From Lepisosteus oculatus (lineage: Eukaryota; Chordata; Actinopteri; Semionotiformes; Lepisosteidae), in assembly GCF_040954835.1 (NCBI RefSeq), contig NC_090698.1, forward strand, positions 5,516,501 to 5,580,500: a DNA stretch of 64,000 nt, read 5' to 3'. The notes below the pieces were generated by a model. The model was not told the origin of the DNA and searched no databases. It saw nothing but the letters and a program-made list of their open reading frames with translations. Below are positions 1 through 11,640 of the stretch, one piece after another. The position numbers and the translations under genes were made by a program. Each line of letters opens with the position of its first letter. Positions within the stretch are counted from its first letter, which is position 1.

Positions 1-2119
1 CAGCGGCTTCAGCAGCAGACAGAACGTATGTGAGCTGTTTTGTTTCTTGTAGTTGTAACTACAGGTTTTACATTTTTGGAGGCTTGTAAAGTGAAATATA
101 ACTAAACCACGACTTAACTAGAGTTTAAGTCACACAACTGGCTTCATATAGACGACATTTGTGTTTGTATTCACAAGCAGGCATCACAAATACATATTGT
201 AACGCTTACGGCGTCCAGGCACTGTGTAAGAGCCGGCGTACCAGAGCAGGTGATGTTACCGCCCTTCCCTGTGATAGCAGGACTACAGCTACTGGGTATC
301 ATTTTCATAGATGTATTTGCCGTTACACCGAATATCAAATGTACACGTTTGTGTGCCAAGAAAACACGCTCTTAATGCAAGTCCTCCGCACTACTGCCTT
401 TCTAATGAAGAGCCCGCTGACCCACAGAGACGCTCATTTTGCCCTGCAGGGCCCAAAGGAGGCGTTTGCCAAGCTGCACAGAAGGAGGTGCCGTGTCAGA
501 AGGTGATGTGGAGGTTTTGTCAGACTGGTGGTCTGAAGCCGAACAACGAAAGGGTTTCGGTGGGCTTGCCGCCGAGTCAGGGAACAGGTAAGGCGACCAC
601 GGGGACGGAAGATAATTGATGGAGTTTGAAATGAAAGTTCAGGAGGGGTGACAACAGCCGAGTTCGATCAGACTCGGCTGTCAGTAATGAGCAATCACTC
701 CCGATGTCATTTCCGGTCCTGGAACATCAGAAATACTGGACGTGATCTCCTTCTCTCCGTCACGTACGTCTTTTTGCATCCCCCCTCCACCCCTGCAGCT
801 GCCCCTCGGTCACTCCTCACTCCTCACTCCTCACTCCTCACTCCTCACTCCTCACTCCTCAATCTGCGGGAGGGTCTGAGGTGGTCAGCCCTCAGCCAAG
901 CGGGACAAGCCAGGTTTTCACTAAACACTCCATAAGTCTTTCAGGACACTTTCTTCTCGGGTGAGGTTATTCCTAGTGAAAGCTCGTTATGCACAAAGTC
1001 TTTCAAACAGCTGAACAAGTGCTTATGCTAGTTTCAATAGCTAAGGAAAAAATATGTTTTCTCTTTCTTTATAAGATGAAATGGTCCCTTATAAGGGTCC
1101 CCAAAGTGAAAGCTTTTGATTTCAGAATGTCCACTGTTCTTTTATCCCCACTTTGCTTATAATGCACTGAGATCTTAACGTTCAAGGAGCTGGATGTGCA
1201 CATTCTTCCACTTCATAAAATGAGTCATCATTTTTATTTGGGTCTTAATCTGACTTCAAGTTTTAGGAGCATGGCCCTCAAAGGTGCAATTGTACTGAGT
1301 CACCAACTCCACACCTTATAGTTTCCCCTCGTCTTGAAGCTTGCCATCCAAGGTCTGCCCACAGGTGTTCTAGGAGCATGGAATCGCATGGGGATGAATT
1401 CCTAACACACTACACTGACCGTTGTGCAGTTGGAGTCCACTGAGATGCAGGTGGTCACCCTTCAGCTCAGCTGTATATTAACTAGTCAAGAGTGAAACCA
1501 GATCTCCCGTGGTGTGTGTAGTTTTGGACAGAGTGTGTGTGTGCATACATGCACACGTCCCAGTGTTAGAGCTTAGTGTATAGAGTGTGTTTGTATAGAT
1601 CTGGTGTGATAGACTAGGTGTGTGTACAACAGGGCAAGAGTGTTTCAGCTCTTCAGTATTCAAGTGGATATTTGGTACATTTACTGGTCATTTACTGCTC
1701 AATTATATACCGCCTAACGAACAAGAAAACCAAAACATATGCTCAGATACTGTTTTTTATATCCAGAAATTGGTTCCCATTGTCTCCCTGGTGAGTTTTG
1801 CCTGGGTGATCTGGTTTCCTCAAATGTGCCAGATGCATGCTGGGTGTATCACTTGGTCACTATGGCCCTCTAGCCATCACTAGGTGCGTGTGCAGTCCCT
1901 CCATGTGCCCTGCGGTTTCTGTGCAGGTTCTAATCTACATTGGCACCTCTGGAACCAGGAATAGCAGCTTCCTCCTAGTTGATGGATAAATTAGTTAACA
2001 CTGATACAAAAAAAAAACCCATGACTCTAAATGATCGGTTTGACATGCTTTCGAATTTTAATCTGTTATGCTCTCTTGAGTCCTGTGCACCCAAGAGTCC
2101 CCGCTGCTGCCCGTGATGC
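1..2119. other. No recognised gene
   Basis: I see no exon of a known family. A plus-strand open stretch ends at a donor-like GGAACAG|gtaagg near 587, with a pyrimidine-poor ctgcag acceptor-like site near 447, but its translation matches nothing I recognise. The minus-strand side should include the 3'UTR of the sterol-reductase-like gene. Confidence 0.5.
810..862. repeat. Heptamer tandem repeat (TCACTCC)n
   Basis: Seven or so head-to-tail copies of a 7-bp unit (tcactcc) are visible directly. The unit length of 7 keeps a plus-strand frame open, producing a spurious repetitive peptide (SLLTPHS). No gene context. Confidence 0.9.
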
Positions 2120-2280
2120 TCAGTAGACATGTGGGATGAGCTTGTGTGGCACCCTGCGGCAGTACTCTTCCCAGGCCCCCCCATACTTCAGGTGGCACTC
2201 CTCCTCGATCTCCGCTGCCCTCCTCCGCAGCAGGCTGAAGCAGTGCAGCGCGGGCAGATAGGGCACCAGGCTGCTGAATC
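2120..2280 (-). CDS. tm7sf2-like: Last coding exon of the sterol-reductase-like gene
   Basis: This exon encodes residues 383-435 and the stop. It starts after the acceptor at 2281-2282 and joins the previous exon through a split glycine codon (TGC G|GA TTC). It carries the C-terminal [16 protein letters not shown], which matches the family ending EYCRRVPYRI.PYIY. The region just before CHLKYG has one extra residue and loses the Arg-Asp pair of the usual signature. A possible minus-strand AATAAA lies near 1233, but no 3' end can be fixed. Confidence 0.9.
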
Positions 2281-5200
2281 CTGCAACAGCAACAACATCG
2301 TTCAGCGGCTGCTCATTCGTGGAACGGACTCCCGATTCCTCTAGGCACTGTTGCAGTTTCTCCGTTCGCTTCAGGTCTTCGTGCGAGTGTGTGTGCTGCC
2401 CCACATGGAGCAGTCGCGAGCACAGAAGGGTCCGCTGGCCTGGCCATGTCGATCGTGCAGGGCCTGACCCCGACGTTCGTGGAGCAGGCTGCAGGGGCAT
2501 TGTGGGAAAACTGATAAGTTCTGCTCTGCTTTGATTGATTTCACCCTAGTCAGGCAGGGTCTGCAACACATATAGACAGTATATACATACTGTATATAGG
2601 AAATGGACTATGGAAAAATAGGTGTTATTATTTGCATTTCCTCTTGATTATATAACATATATTTCTTGATTAGAAACATGGCTGTAATCCGTAAACTGGC
2701 GTGTTTGTCTGGAAAACAAAAAACACTAAAAAAACAGGGCCCACCCATATCTTTCATCTTAAGATGAAAAAACTTTTCCTACCACAACAGTGTTTGTGTT
2801 TACCAATACAAATCAATCTCAACGTTCAGTTCGGTTTCCGAATAGCTCTGCTCCAGTGGTGGGCGTTCCTGCTCCCGGATCCTGAAGGTTTTGCAGGGCC
2901 TCTTGAAGTCCCTGACAGTGAAATGCCAAGGGAGACTTGTCCTGCTCGTTTTGGAAAAACCTTTGCTTTCGTGTTGAACTGAACAGCTGGGATTGATAGA
3001 AAACTGTTTGTCCCGGTGGCCACTGACGACCAGGGTGGCAGCACTGGCCTTATGAAAGAAGGACCCCCTACCGCAGGGTAGACACCAGGCCAGCGTTAGG
3101 ACAATGTCGCCCAGGTAGTTGGGGTGTCGGACCCAGCCGAACCATCCTGATGCCAGCAGCTTCTGCCCCGTGGGGGTGGGGATGGTCTTCAGATCTGTGT
3201 TGGGGGCGATGATGGAGACATTACCCAACCCCAGCCAGAGTGACACCGTGCAGAAACACCCCTCTATCCCCATTGTCTACTACTGAGTCCTGGGCATTTT
3301 TAACTTATTAAACAGCTGGCTATAGCTGAGGTAGTGATTCTCACTCCCGGTTGCTGTAGAGCCACAGGATCTTCTGATTTTCCTTCTGCCTCAGCTTGTA
3401 ATTACTTTATTGAATCAATTACTGGCTTAATTGACTGAAATAGCCATTTTTTCCATGCCTTCAATCACTGCGTTTGAGCTCCCTATAAGATCTCAGAGCC
3501 ACATGGCTGCAGCGCTGCAGGACCGAGAGTGAGGATCAGTAATTTAAGGTGGCTCACAGTACATTCAAACAAATACAGGATTTTAAAATACGCACCATAT
3601 TCCAAAAGTCCAGAAGTATAGAGAAGTGAGGTTAAGGGGACGACAGTACACAATACATAACGTCGTAAGCAAACAAAATGAAAGTACAAAATGTTGTATA
3701 TAATTTCATAACAAACACGAGCATGTAATGGAAGGGTTTTTTATATCGTGCAAAGCAGCTCGGATTGTAAAATAGAGAATTAGGTTCTAGCTGGCTAACA
3801 TAAACTAGGCTGGTTTTGGCCTAGACGGGTGCTTAATCGCAGGCTTACGTGCATATGCGTGGTCGTCTGGGCTCCTCTTGAAGCCATCCTTCTGATCGTT
3901 AGACAGGTAGTACACCAGGAATCCGAAACCTGGCGGGGACCGAGAGTGAGCAGGAGACAGAGGCACCCCGCCATTTCATTTCAGGTTTGTTCACACGCAG
4001 TTGAACTGCAAGGCATTCAGCTAGGGCATAGAAGGCAGACGATTAAGACATACTGAGTTATTCTTTTTTCCCCCGTTGTTTTACCACCTATTTGTAGATC
4101 TCAGTAAGGTTATCGGCAACTCTTGTGTGATCCACATGGCCGCCCTGGATCTCTTCTATTTTCTAGGGTAAATCCCCATTCAGGCATCTTGAGAAATTTG
4201 AGTTTTAACATAAGAAAGAATCGTTTTCTAAAACATGGAAATCTAAAGAGTAGCTCTAAAGTACCTGTCACCTTGCTCTGAGTATACCTGCGCCTGCTAA
4301 CACCCATCCTACCCAGACGCTGCTCAGACAGTTGCACGCTGTCACCTGGGGAAGCTCTGTCACAGGCTCAAGTTGGCAATGACTGTGCTTTAGAACCCCG
4401 CTCCTGGGTGTTCAGGCTGCGGAGTCCTTCTTACCGAACAGCAGGCAGGTGGGGACGGTCGCGTGGAGGCTGAGGGAGGAGGGCTGGTTCAGCAGGTAGT
4501 ACGCCGGGAGGCTGTTGAAGAAGGGGATCCACATGTACTCCCCATGGATCATGATGAAGCCGATCCCGTCCTCGGTGTACTCCTTCGTGGGCAACACCGA
4601 CACCTGCAGGACACCGACAGACACACCTAGCAACGGGTTTTCCCCAGTTTTGTTTTCTGCTCTTAAAGCAAAGATTTTTGTCTCGGATGTCCCGAAAGCA
4701 AAACATGGATGAATCTTGACTGTCAAAATGTAATGCATCATGCCTTCACTGTTAACGTCATTACCATTTGTATGAGAGCACCCAGCTCCTAACCCCCCAG
4801 GTGGATCAAGTTATGTGGGTGTCTGATATCTGTCCCTGTTTTTTTTTTTTTTGGCCTGGCCCAGTACCTCATCGATGAGAAAGTCCAGGATGTAAATGAG
4901 CTGGAAGGTCACCACCAGCAGCAAAGAGAGGGACGGCATTTCCTTTCTCTCGATATCTGCCAGCAGATAGGAGAGGTCCACAACCGCCTAGGGTGACAGG
5001 GCACCTGTCAGAATACTTTATAATAACTGCATTATTATAAGTAGCTACTGCATTGCAATTAGGACTAGCAGCATCAGCAGAAGTAGTATTCTTAATACAG
5101 TACACCATATTCAATATAGTAGTGTTCTTCAGTAGTATTTTTTATACATTCATTTAACTGACACATTTTTTAAAAATTAAATGCAGCCTAATTCAGTTTT

Positions 5201-8200
5201 ATTAACTTCATATCATTTTCTTAAGCTGCAGAATAATCACTGATGCTTTTTAAGATTTCTTAAACCAGTTCCCTCTTCCGACTTTTCCCATTGTGTTGTG
5301 TTTCCACAGGCAGCGTGCAGCCATGTGTGGGTCGAGACTCTGGGAGCCCTGTACTAGAGAGCTCAAGTCCCCCAGTTGAGATGCAAGATACTGCAGGCCA
5401 GGGTGGTCCAGTCCTAATCTTGGAAGGCCACTGTATCTACAGGATTTCATTCCAGCTCGGCTTTTTGACATGGAAAGCAGCTCAGTTACTAGCTTAATTG
5501 GACTAATTTACCACTTTCTCCCAGTACATCAGGTCCTGCTGCTTTAAAGAGACGTAGAGAGCATATCAATTCTCCAAGACCAGAGTTGGACCATCCTGCT
5601 TTAAGCAGTTCAGCAAAGTGCAGTAAAAAAGTGTTTGTGGGACTCTAGCCTGCTGTGGACAACTGTTCGATCGATGGGGAGCCCTGTGCTGTCAGTGCCT
5701 GAAGCAGCCAAACTCTGGGCCTGTGAGCCGCTTAACCCCTATGAAGGCCTCCAGGGCTGATCGCACAGTGAGCGCTGCTTCGGTGATCAAGCTATAGATG
5801 TGTTTCCACAACCGTGAAGACTATATGGCGCAGAGCATCGTTACCGACAGCATGCGTTCGACAAAGTACCGTAGAAAACCTGGTGACTCACCCATCCGAT
5901 GAACCCAATGCGCACCATTGCGAATTGTTTCAAATCTATTTGACCCAAACGAGGGTTAGCCTCCCGGCCCAGAGCAAACTCCTGTAGAAAATTGCCTAGC
6001 AGCCAGAGATGAATAAAAAAAAAACAGAACAGTAAAAAGATTCCTTTGACATTTACCATCTCATCACCTTTGAGCCCATAAAACACTACAGGTTAGTCTT
6101 TCAAACAATGCAATGCTATGAGCGTCATGATATTTGTATTCAAATCCTTACAGCTTTAAACTGCACTTCTTCTGGGATTTATTTTTTCCCCTAAAGCTTT
6201 TGGTCAGTTTATCCAAAAGAAACTTCCTTCTAAACCAAGACCAGCAGGCACCTCCTGAACCAGGAGGCTGTGTGAGTCTGAGCGAGTTCTCCAGCCATGA
6301 GCGATCAAGGTGCTAGCCTGGCTTCCTTCAGGACAAGATCCTCAGATCAACCAGCTGCTCTCGGTGGTTAACCTTTCTCCTGCGCTTGCGTTCTTCTGAA
6401 ACAAGTGTGAACACGTACTCTTGTCTCCGTAGTCCACCAGCTCCTCCGGAGGGATGCAGAGGGATCTGAGGTGCAGGCCCACGCTGATCACCAGAGAGAG
6501 GGCGGTACAGGCGTTGACAATCTGAAGGATCCTGCTGCTTACCAGGGAACCCTAATGAGGTAGCAGGCAAACCTTTTGTTTATACAGTGCCTGAAGCGGC
6601 ACACAGATCCACAGAGAGATTACCAACACAAGAGGCCGGTGTCTACAGTGGCAGTGAGCTGAAATTGAATGGGAAAAATTCTTCAGTCCTCAGAAGCTCA
6701 TGTATCGCCATGGAGGTCCCCCCAAGGCACTGTACAGTAAAAATAACAGGAAACACTGCCAAACATTCAGGGTATACAGTGCAAAATAGTGTTCAAAGAC
6801 AGACGTGTCAATAACAAGTTGTATTTCATGAGCCATTGATTAGCTTGAATGGGAAAGATCTGCAGTACAAATGTACTAAGTTTTTTTTTTTTACAATTAT
6901 TCCAAACAGTGGAGATGGGGAGTGAGAGCTACACTGTCTTCCTGTCACCGCTGAAATCCAGTCTTGCGGTCCGTCTCTTCTGATGTATTTTCAGCCCAGT
7001 GTTACTGCACGATTGTGGGAATTGCATGCACAGTAGCTACAGTCGCATGCTTTTGGAAGTGGCTGTGCCATTGAGCGCTGGATTGCTCCTGCTGAGTGAT
7101 GTTTCACTATCAGTCACTATCAGTATCTGGACGTGATGTCTTTGCTTGTGTCAGTTTAATTGCAGCCGAAATTTATTTTTTCACAAGGCTGGGAAGAGAC
7201 CGAGACACTTTTAAATGGTAGTTGATTGCTTTCATTTGCAGAAATTATAGCTTGAGAAAGCTAGATATAGCTAGATTAGATTTCACAAATGCAAAAATGT
7301 GGTAAGATGTTTTTTTATTGTCGGGGCTTGGTAAATGTATCCAATTTCATGGCCACTTCTCCATTTGTTCTTTGTCTTTCTCTTGTTAAAGAACCGTGAA
7401 TGGGATTGTCAAAGGTTTCTCTAAGAAACAAACAGAAAATGCACTTTCACCTGTATGACACCAGCACACCACAGCCCACCAAGGATCACAAGAGTCACCA
7501 CAAAGGCATGCAGACCTGCACAACAGATACAGCATCTCAGTCTACAAAATACTTGCCATGATAAACCTTCACCGCTGATCTACAGACTTCGCGAAACGTT
7601 TATGACTTCAAAAAGCTGTTTACTGCCATTCACATTAATTTTAATACCATGAAAAATGTACATGAAATGTCATAGACATAAAAGCACATACTGTGTCTTC
7701 CTACTGTTCGTACTGTTCAATTTAATTGTTTAAGGTTTGAAAGCAGAGGGCCATGTTGCTTGAAATGTCATTAATATTATGGATTTTTTTGTTGTTGCCA
7801 ACAGATCATTATTTTTGAGATAGATAACAGTTGTAATACTCGGTATTAAAACACGCGAGGAACTAGATTCTGACCATATAGAAAGACAAAACCAGTTTCT
7901 TTACTGTTAATATTATACTGAAGAGGTTTCCCATTGTGAACAGCTTTGCCTTCGGCCACCTAAATGCAGGAACAAATCAGTTATTTCAAACTGTATAAGT
8001 GGAAAACAGGTCTTAAATCACATATAATCGTAGCAGGTGTTAGGGGGTTGATTCTAACCCAGGGAAGTCAAACAAGGCACAGTCGACCTTTTGAACTTTC
8101 TGCTAGAGAGTCCAGCTTGTATGATGTCAGGCTACACAATTCCACCGAGCGAGCATTGCTCTGTTTTGGGCTTGGTGTTGTGTCTCAGTTGAACTCGTCC

Positions 8201-9141
8201 AGCGTTTTCCCTCTCAGTGGAGACCAAGAGTGAGAGCCCTAAAAACTGGGCCTAGCTGACAGGCGCCATAGCCCCTTCCCCCCGGCTATAACTCTCATCA
8301 ACAAGGACACGTCTCACATTCCTTCCCTGTGACTAGTTGCACCTTTTTATTCAATGGCACGTGCCACTGATACTTTTTGTAAATATATGCAGTACTCATT
8401 GTACATTTTGTTATTCAACTGTATAGACTTTTAAATGGTGCATGTGACTGAGATTTGTTTTCATCTGTAGGTTTTTTCTTTTCTTTCATTGGAATTTATG
8501 TTGACACCTGCCCCAAGAGAAATTCCTTGTATATTTTGTACTAGGCAATTAATAAGTTTCTAACTTCTAACTCCTAACCAGGTTTTTAATTGTCAAACGG
8601 CAGGGAGGCCTTGTTAACGCTAACGGAACGCTTCTCCTTCTGGAGGTCTGGGACTCACCTTGCCGAAGGGGATGTGATAGAGTGCCCCCTGCAGGGCGGT
8701 GAAAGCCACTACAATCCCCAGCGCTCCCCAGTCCCAGAGTCCCTCTGCTTCAGAGCCAAACAGCCTCCAGGGCTCTGAGGGCGGAAGGCACTTGTCCAGC
8801 AGCCACATCACGAACCCAGACAGCAGGAGGCAGACCAGCGCAACATCTGTACGCAGACACAGGGAGCAAGAGAGGAGTCAGACACAGGGAGATCAGGCAG
8901 GCCTAACGCTTTTCTGCACTACCATGATTTTATTCAAAACAAAGTCGCAGAACACCAACCAGCAAGGTAATAAAAGATGGCAGGACTTAAAAAGAAATAA
9001 AACAGAATATTCATTCTTATAGGGAAGCTTACGGATGTTGCTCCAGACACAGTGTACTTTGCGATCCGAACTGGTATTCCCATTTCCTACTTCTTCGGGA
9101 GAATCGTCCTTCCTCTTACGGTGCACCACCGTTTCATTCAT
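2120..9141 (-). CDS. tm7sf2-like: Divergent LBR/TM7SF2-type sterol C14-reductase family membrane protein (11 exons, 435 aa)
   Basis: Exons in coding order: 9033-9141, 8659-8846, 7905-7959, 7451-7515, 6419-6551, 5892-5995, 4868-4987, 4435-4603, 3849-3929, 3072-3194, 2120-2280. All junctions are GT-AG and stay in phase, giving 435 residues and a stop. Known family members are ER or inner-nuclear multi-pass proteins that reduce the C14 double bond of sterols with NADPH. Family landmarks are GREANPR (193-199), DGIGF (270-274), [10 protein letters not shown] (324-333), the [15 protein letters not shown] block (357-371) and the C-terminal [14 protein letters not shown] (414-427). Length is close to human TM7SF2 (about 418). 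There is no LBR Tudor/RS domain, only about 36 hydrophilic residues before TM1. The ATG is the first codon after a splice acceptor, so a noncoding 5' exon is expected upstream. The motif normally written HRxxRD before CxxKYG is replaced by [11 protein letters not shown] (401-411), so catalysis is doubtful. The family is certain. Orthology to tm7sf2, rather than a separate paralog, is not. Confidence 0.88.
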
Positions 9142-9359
9142 CTGAAAAAAGCAAAACCCACACAAAAATTTGAACCTGAACACATTATTCACTGGGTGGT
9201 CCTTTGTGGTCAAGGATATTGTATTCCATGCGCTCACAGATGACCGACGAGGCCAGTATGAATCCCAATCCGTCGTTCAGGATCCCCACCACCCCGGCCA
9301 CAAACTGCTCTCTCCCCTGAACTCCGGTAAGCGGTACGGCACTGTTAAAGCGCCGACCT

Positions 9360-9600
9360 CTAGGCTGTAGAACAGCTTCTATCCCACTGCAGGACCCATC
9401 CTCAACAGCTACAGTAACTGCAGGGCCTCACACTCAACACACATCTGCACTCTGCACTGTTGCATGGACTGCCCTGGTTTTTTTCTCACAACTGCATATT
9501 TATTGTCCCACAACATATTGATTTTTTCCTGTTTTTATCATTTATTATGTTTGTACTGTCCACATCATGTGGTGTGGTCTGTTGCTCTGTGCGTGTCCCG
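9360..9600 (+). mobile_element. Probable LINE 3' end relic
   Basis: The stretch resembles the end of a non-LTR retrotransposon. A fragment reading NSFYPTAG matches the common ORF2 C-terminus NSFFP.A, and a T-rich tail with GCACTGTTGCATGGAC follows, as in fish LINE 3'UTRs. No terminal repeat or target duplication could be fixed. Confidence 0.35.
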
Positions 9601-10373
9601 AGAGATCACCGCGCAGATGAATTCCAGTGTACGTGTCCACATGGCAAGAAACTCCTCTACTTCTCGTTCTGTAGACAGTCCACACAGTCCGTCAGGTTGG
9701 ACAGGTGTTGTCTTGGATGGTGTCTGTGGATATTTCTTCCTGAGTGTTTTCTCTGCTGTTTTAGCTTGACAATTTTTAACTGCATCCTTTTCGTTTGTTT
9801 CCATTTTTTGGTGCAAAGTTTAGTTGTCTCCTTGGGGCTTGATTGTGAATAAATGTATTCCAATATTTACTGCAGATATTCTCATGTTTCTATGAAGAAC
9901 GTCAGTGGCATGTTATTGGAGGTGCTGGCAATGTCTGACAGCAGTCCTCTCTCCCGTTCTCACCTGGCTTGAATTGAGCTGTTGTTCCATTACGGCCAAG
10001 TGTTAAAATATTCTGGATCCTGTCTTACAAGAAAGAAAAACAAATGTGATTTAGAAAGTGTTTTGTTTCCCCTTTACACTGAAAAAATCCCTCTTAAAGC
10101 TGAACATTTTGCTCGAATGTTTTTTGTCCTAATTTGATGTGTGCTGTGTATATTTTCAGAAGTACATAGGTAGGAATGACCGATACTGAGCATGAAACAA
10201 ATTCTTTACATTCAATAATCTGACTCCCTAGAATCTGGCTGTTGTTGCGAATCTCACAGTACATTATACCCGGAGTATTTTGCTTCTAAAGTAGAATTAT
10301 TAATTCCATTCTGGTGGGCCTAAACAGACCCCTACAATTTAATTGATTGACTGCAAGAAATAGCCTACTGTGA

Positions 10374-10595
10374 GGGTTGGAGGAGGAATGCCTTTCCAAC
10401 TTGCTCTGCTCTCCTCCCCACTGATAGCTGATGTGTGGTGAGCGTTCTGGCGCACTATGGCTGCCGTCGCATCATCCAGGTGGATGCTGCACATTGGTGG
10501 TGGTGGAGGGGAGTCCCCATTACCTGTAAAGCGCTTTGAGTGGAGTGTCCAGAAAAGCGCTATATAAGTGTAAGCAATTATTATTATTATTATTA
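10374..10595 (+). mobile_element. SINE with L2-type tail (family B), copy 1
   Basis: The copy ends with cctgtaaagcgctttgagtg, then gtccagaaaagcgctatata, then an (ATT)n tail. The body contains tctgctctcctccccactga and catcatccaggtgg. The same arrangement recurs at 26226, 59653 and 60281. The tail resembles that of the LINE fragment at 56870-57325. Confidence 0.85.
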
Positions 10596-11029
10596 ACTTG
10601 TTTAATGGAGGAAAAACTCATTCTCTTTGTGGCACATAGACATTGGTACACTGGTTGAGTGAAGTACAATCATATATTGTTTACATCCTAATCCTGTCAT
10701 TCTGATGAAGCACTAGGATCACATAATGGAACAAGTAATAGGTTGATTCCATGCTGAAAAAAAGAAGAAAGAAAACACAACATTTCGGCCGTGGGGCCTT
10801 CTTCATGCTGACGCAGCTACCCACATGAACTAGGATCACATTGCTACTGTGCATCTATTGACTGCTTGGTTTTACCTATGCTTATGGCACGTTGGGTTGA
10901 AGCCCAGCTTAAATCCAATTGTTTTACTCAAACTTTTACATCCCTTTTGAAACAGCAGACAATACCATACTTTCGTAGTGGAAAACAAAAGAATAACAGC
11001 TGTCATTCCAGAGGGTGACCGTACAAGCC

Positions 11030-11059
11030 TGTGAATGAATGAATGAATGAATGAATGAA
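11030..11059. repeat. (GAAT)n microsatellite
   Basis: About seven copies of gaat in tandem. Confidence 0.9.
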
Positions 11060-11149
11060 AATGCTTAAGTGAAAAGACCACTTTAGCAGATAGAGTCAGG
11101 GAGCATGGTTACTTTTATTTTACATAGTATTTTGCTTACTGAATAATGG

Positions 11150-11640
11150 GATATGGATAATTATTTAGATGATTACCCATATATAGTGGTTTGTCTCCCA
11201 AATGATCTGGAAGTACTTCACATATAGGAGGGAACCCAGGACTTCACCCACCACTGCAGTGCAGTCCAACCTGGGTGACACAGGGCATCTGCAGGCTCTC
11301 TGCCCCGCAGTCCAGCACGTTAGGGTACAGAGTAGGGAATTGCTTCACCACCTGAATTAAGGGGAACTTCAGGGAGGCCATATTGAGCAAACCTTAGTGG
11401 AATTTAGGAAAGGCAATTGGGTAACACAACTGTTCTCACAAGTGTGTCAACACCTCCTATAGCTCACATACTGAAAGGTTACATACATTGACAATTCGAT
11501 CCACAATGAAAAGCATCACCTACTACAACACTTATTGACTTTTCCTGAGGTCTCCTATCCTGGTACTGACCAGACCAAGCAAAGCTTAGTGTCTAAAATC
11601 TGAGATCAGGCCACAAGGTGGTAAGTCTACAAGGTTTCTG
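11150..11640 (-). mobile_element. 5S-rRNA-derived SINE relic (SINE3-like), copy 1
   Basis: On the minus strand the segment near 11557-11615 resembles the 5S rRNA internal promoter. The plus-strand text gaggtctcctatcctggtac and tgaccagacc is the reverse complement of the 5S block GTACTTGGATGGGAGACC. gcttagtg...ctgagatcagg matches the block around CTGATCTCGGAAGCTAAGC. The body downstream (11200-11340) is shared with a second copy at 33085-33640. Confidence 0.5.

Noticed and set aside
447-587. Possible plus-strand exon ending GGAACAG|gtaagg
   Set aside because: All three frames give peptides without a recognisable family and the acceptor side is weak. Too little to call a gene.
9238-9317. Hydrophobic minus-strand segment QFVAGVVGILNDGLGFILAS, considered as an upstream exon of the sterol-reductase-like gene
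   Set aside because: Its donor (ATCT|gtgagc) leaves phase 1 and creates an immediate stop when joined to the exon at 9033-9141. It also does not match the family N-terminus. It could still be a noncoding exon.
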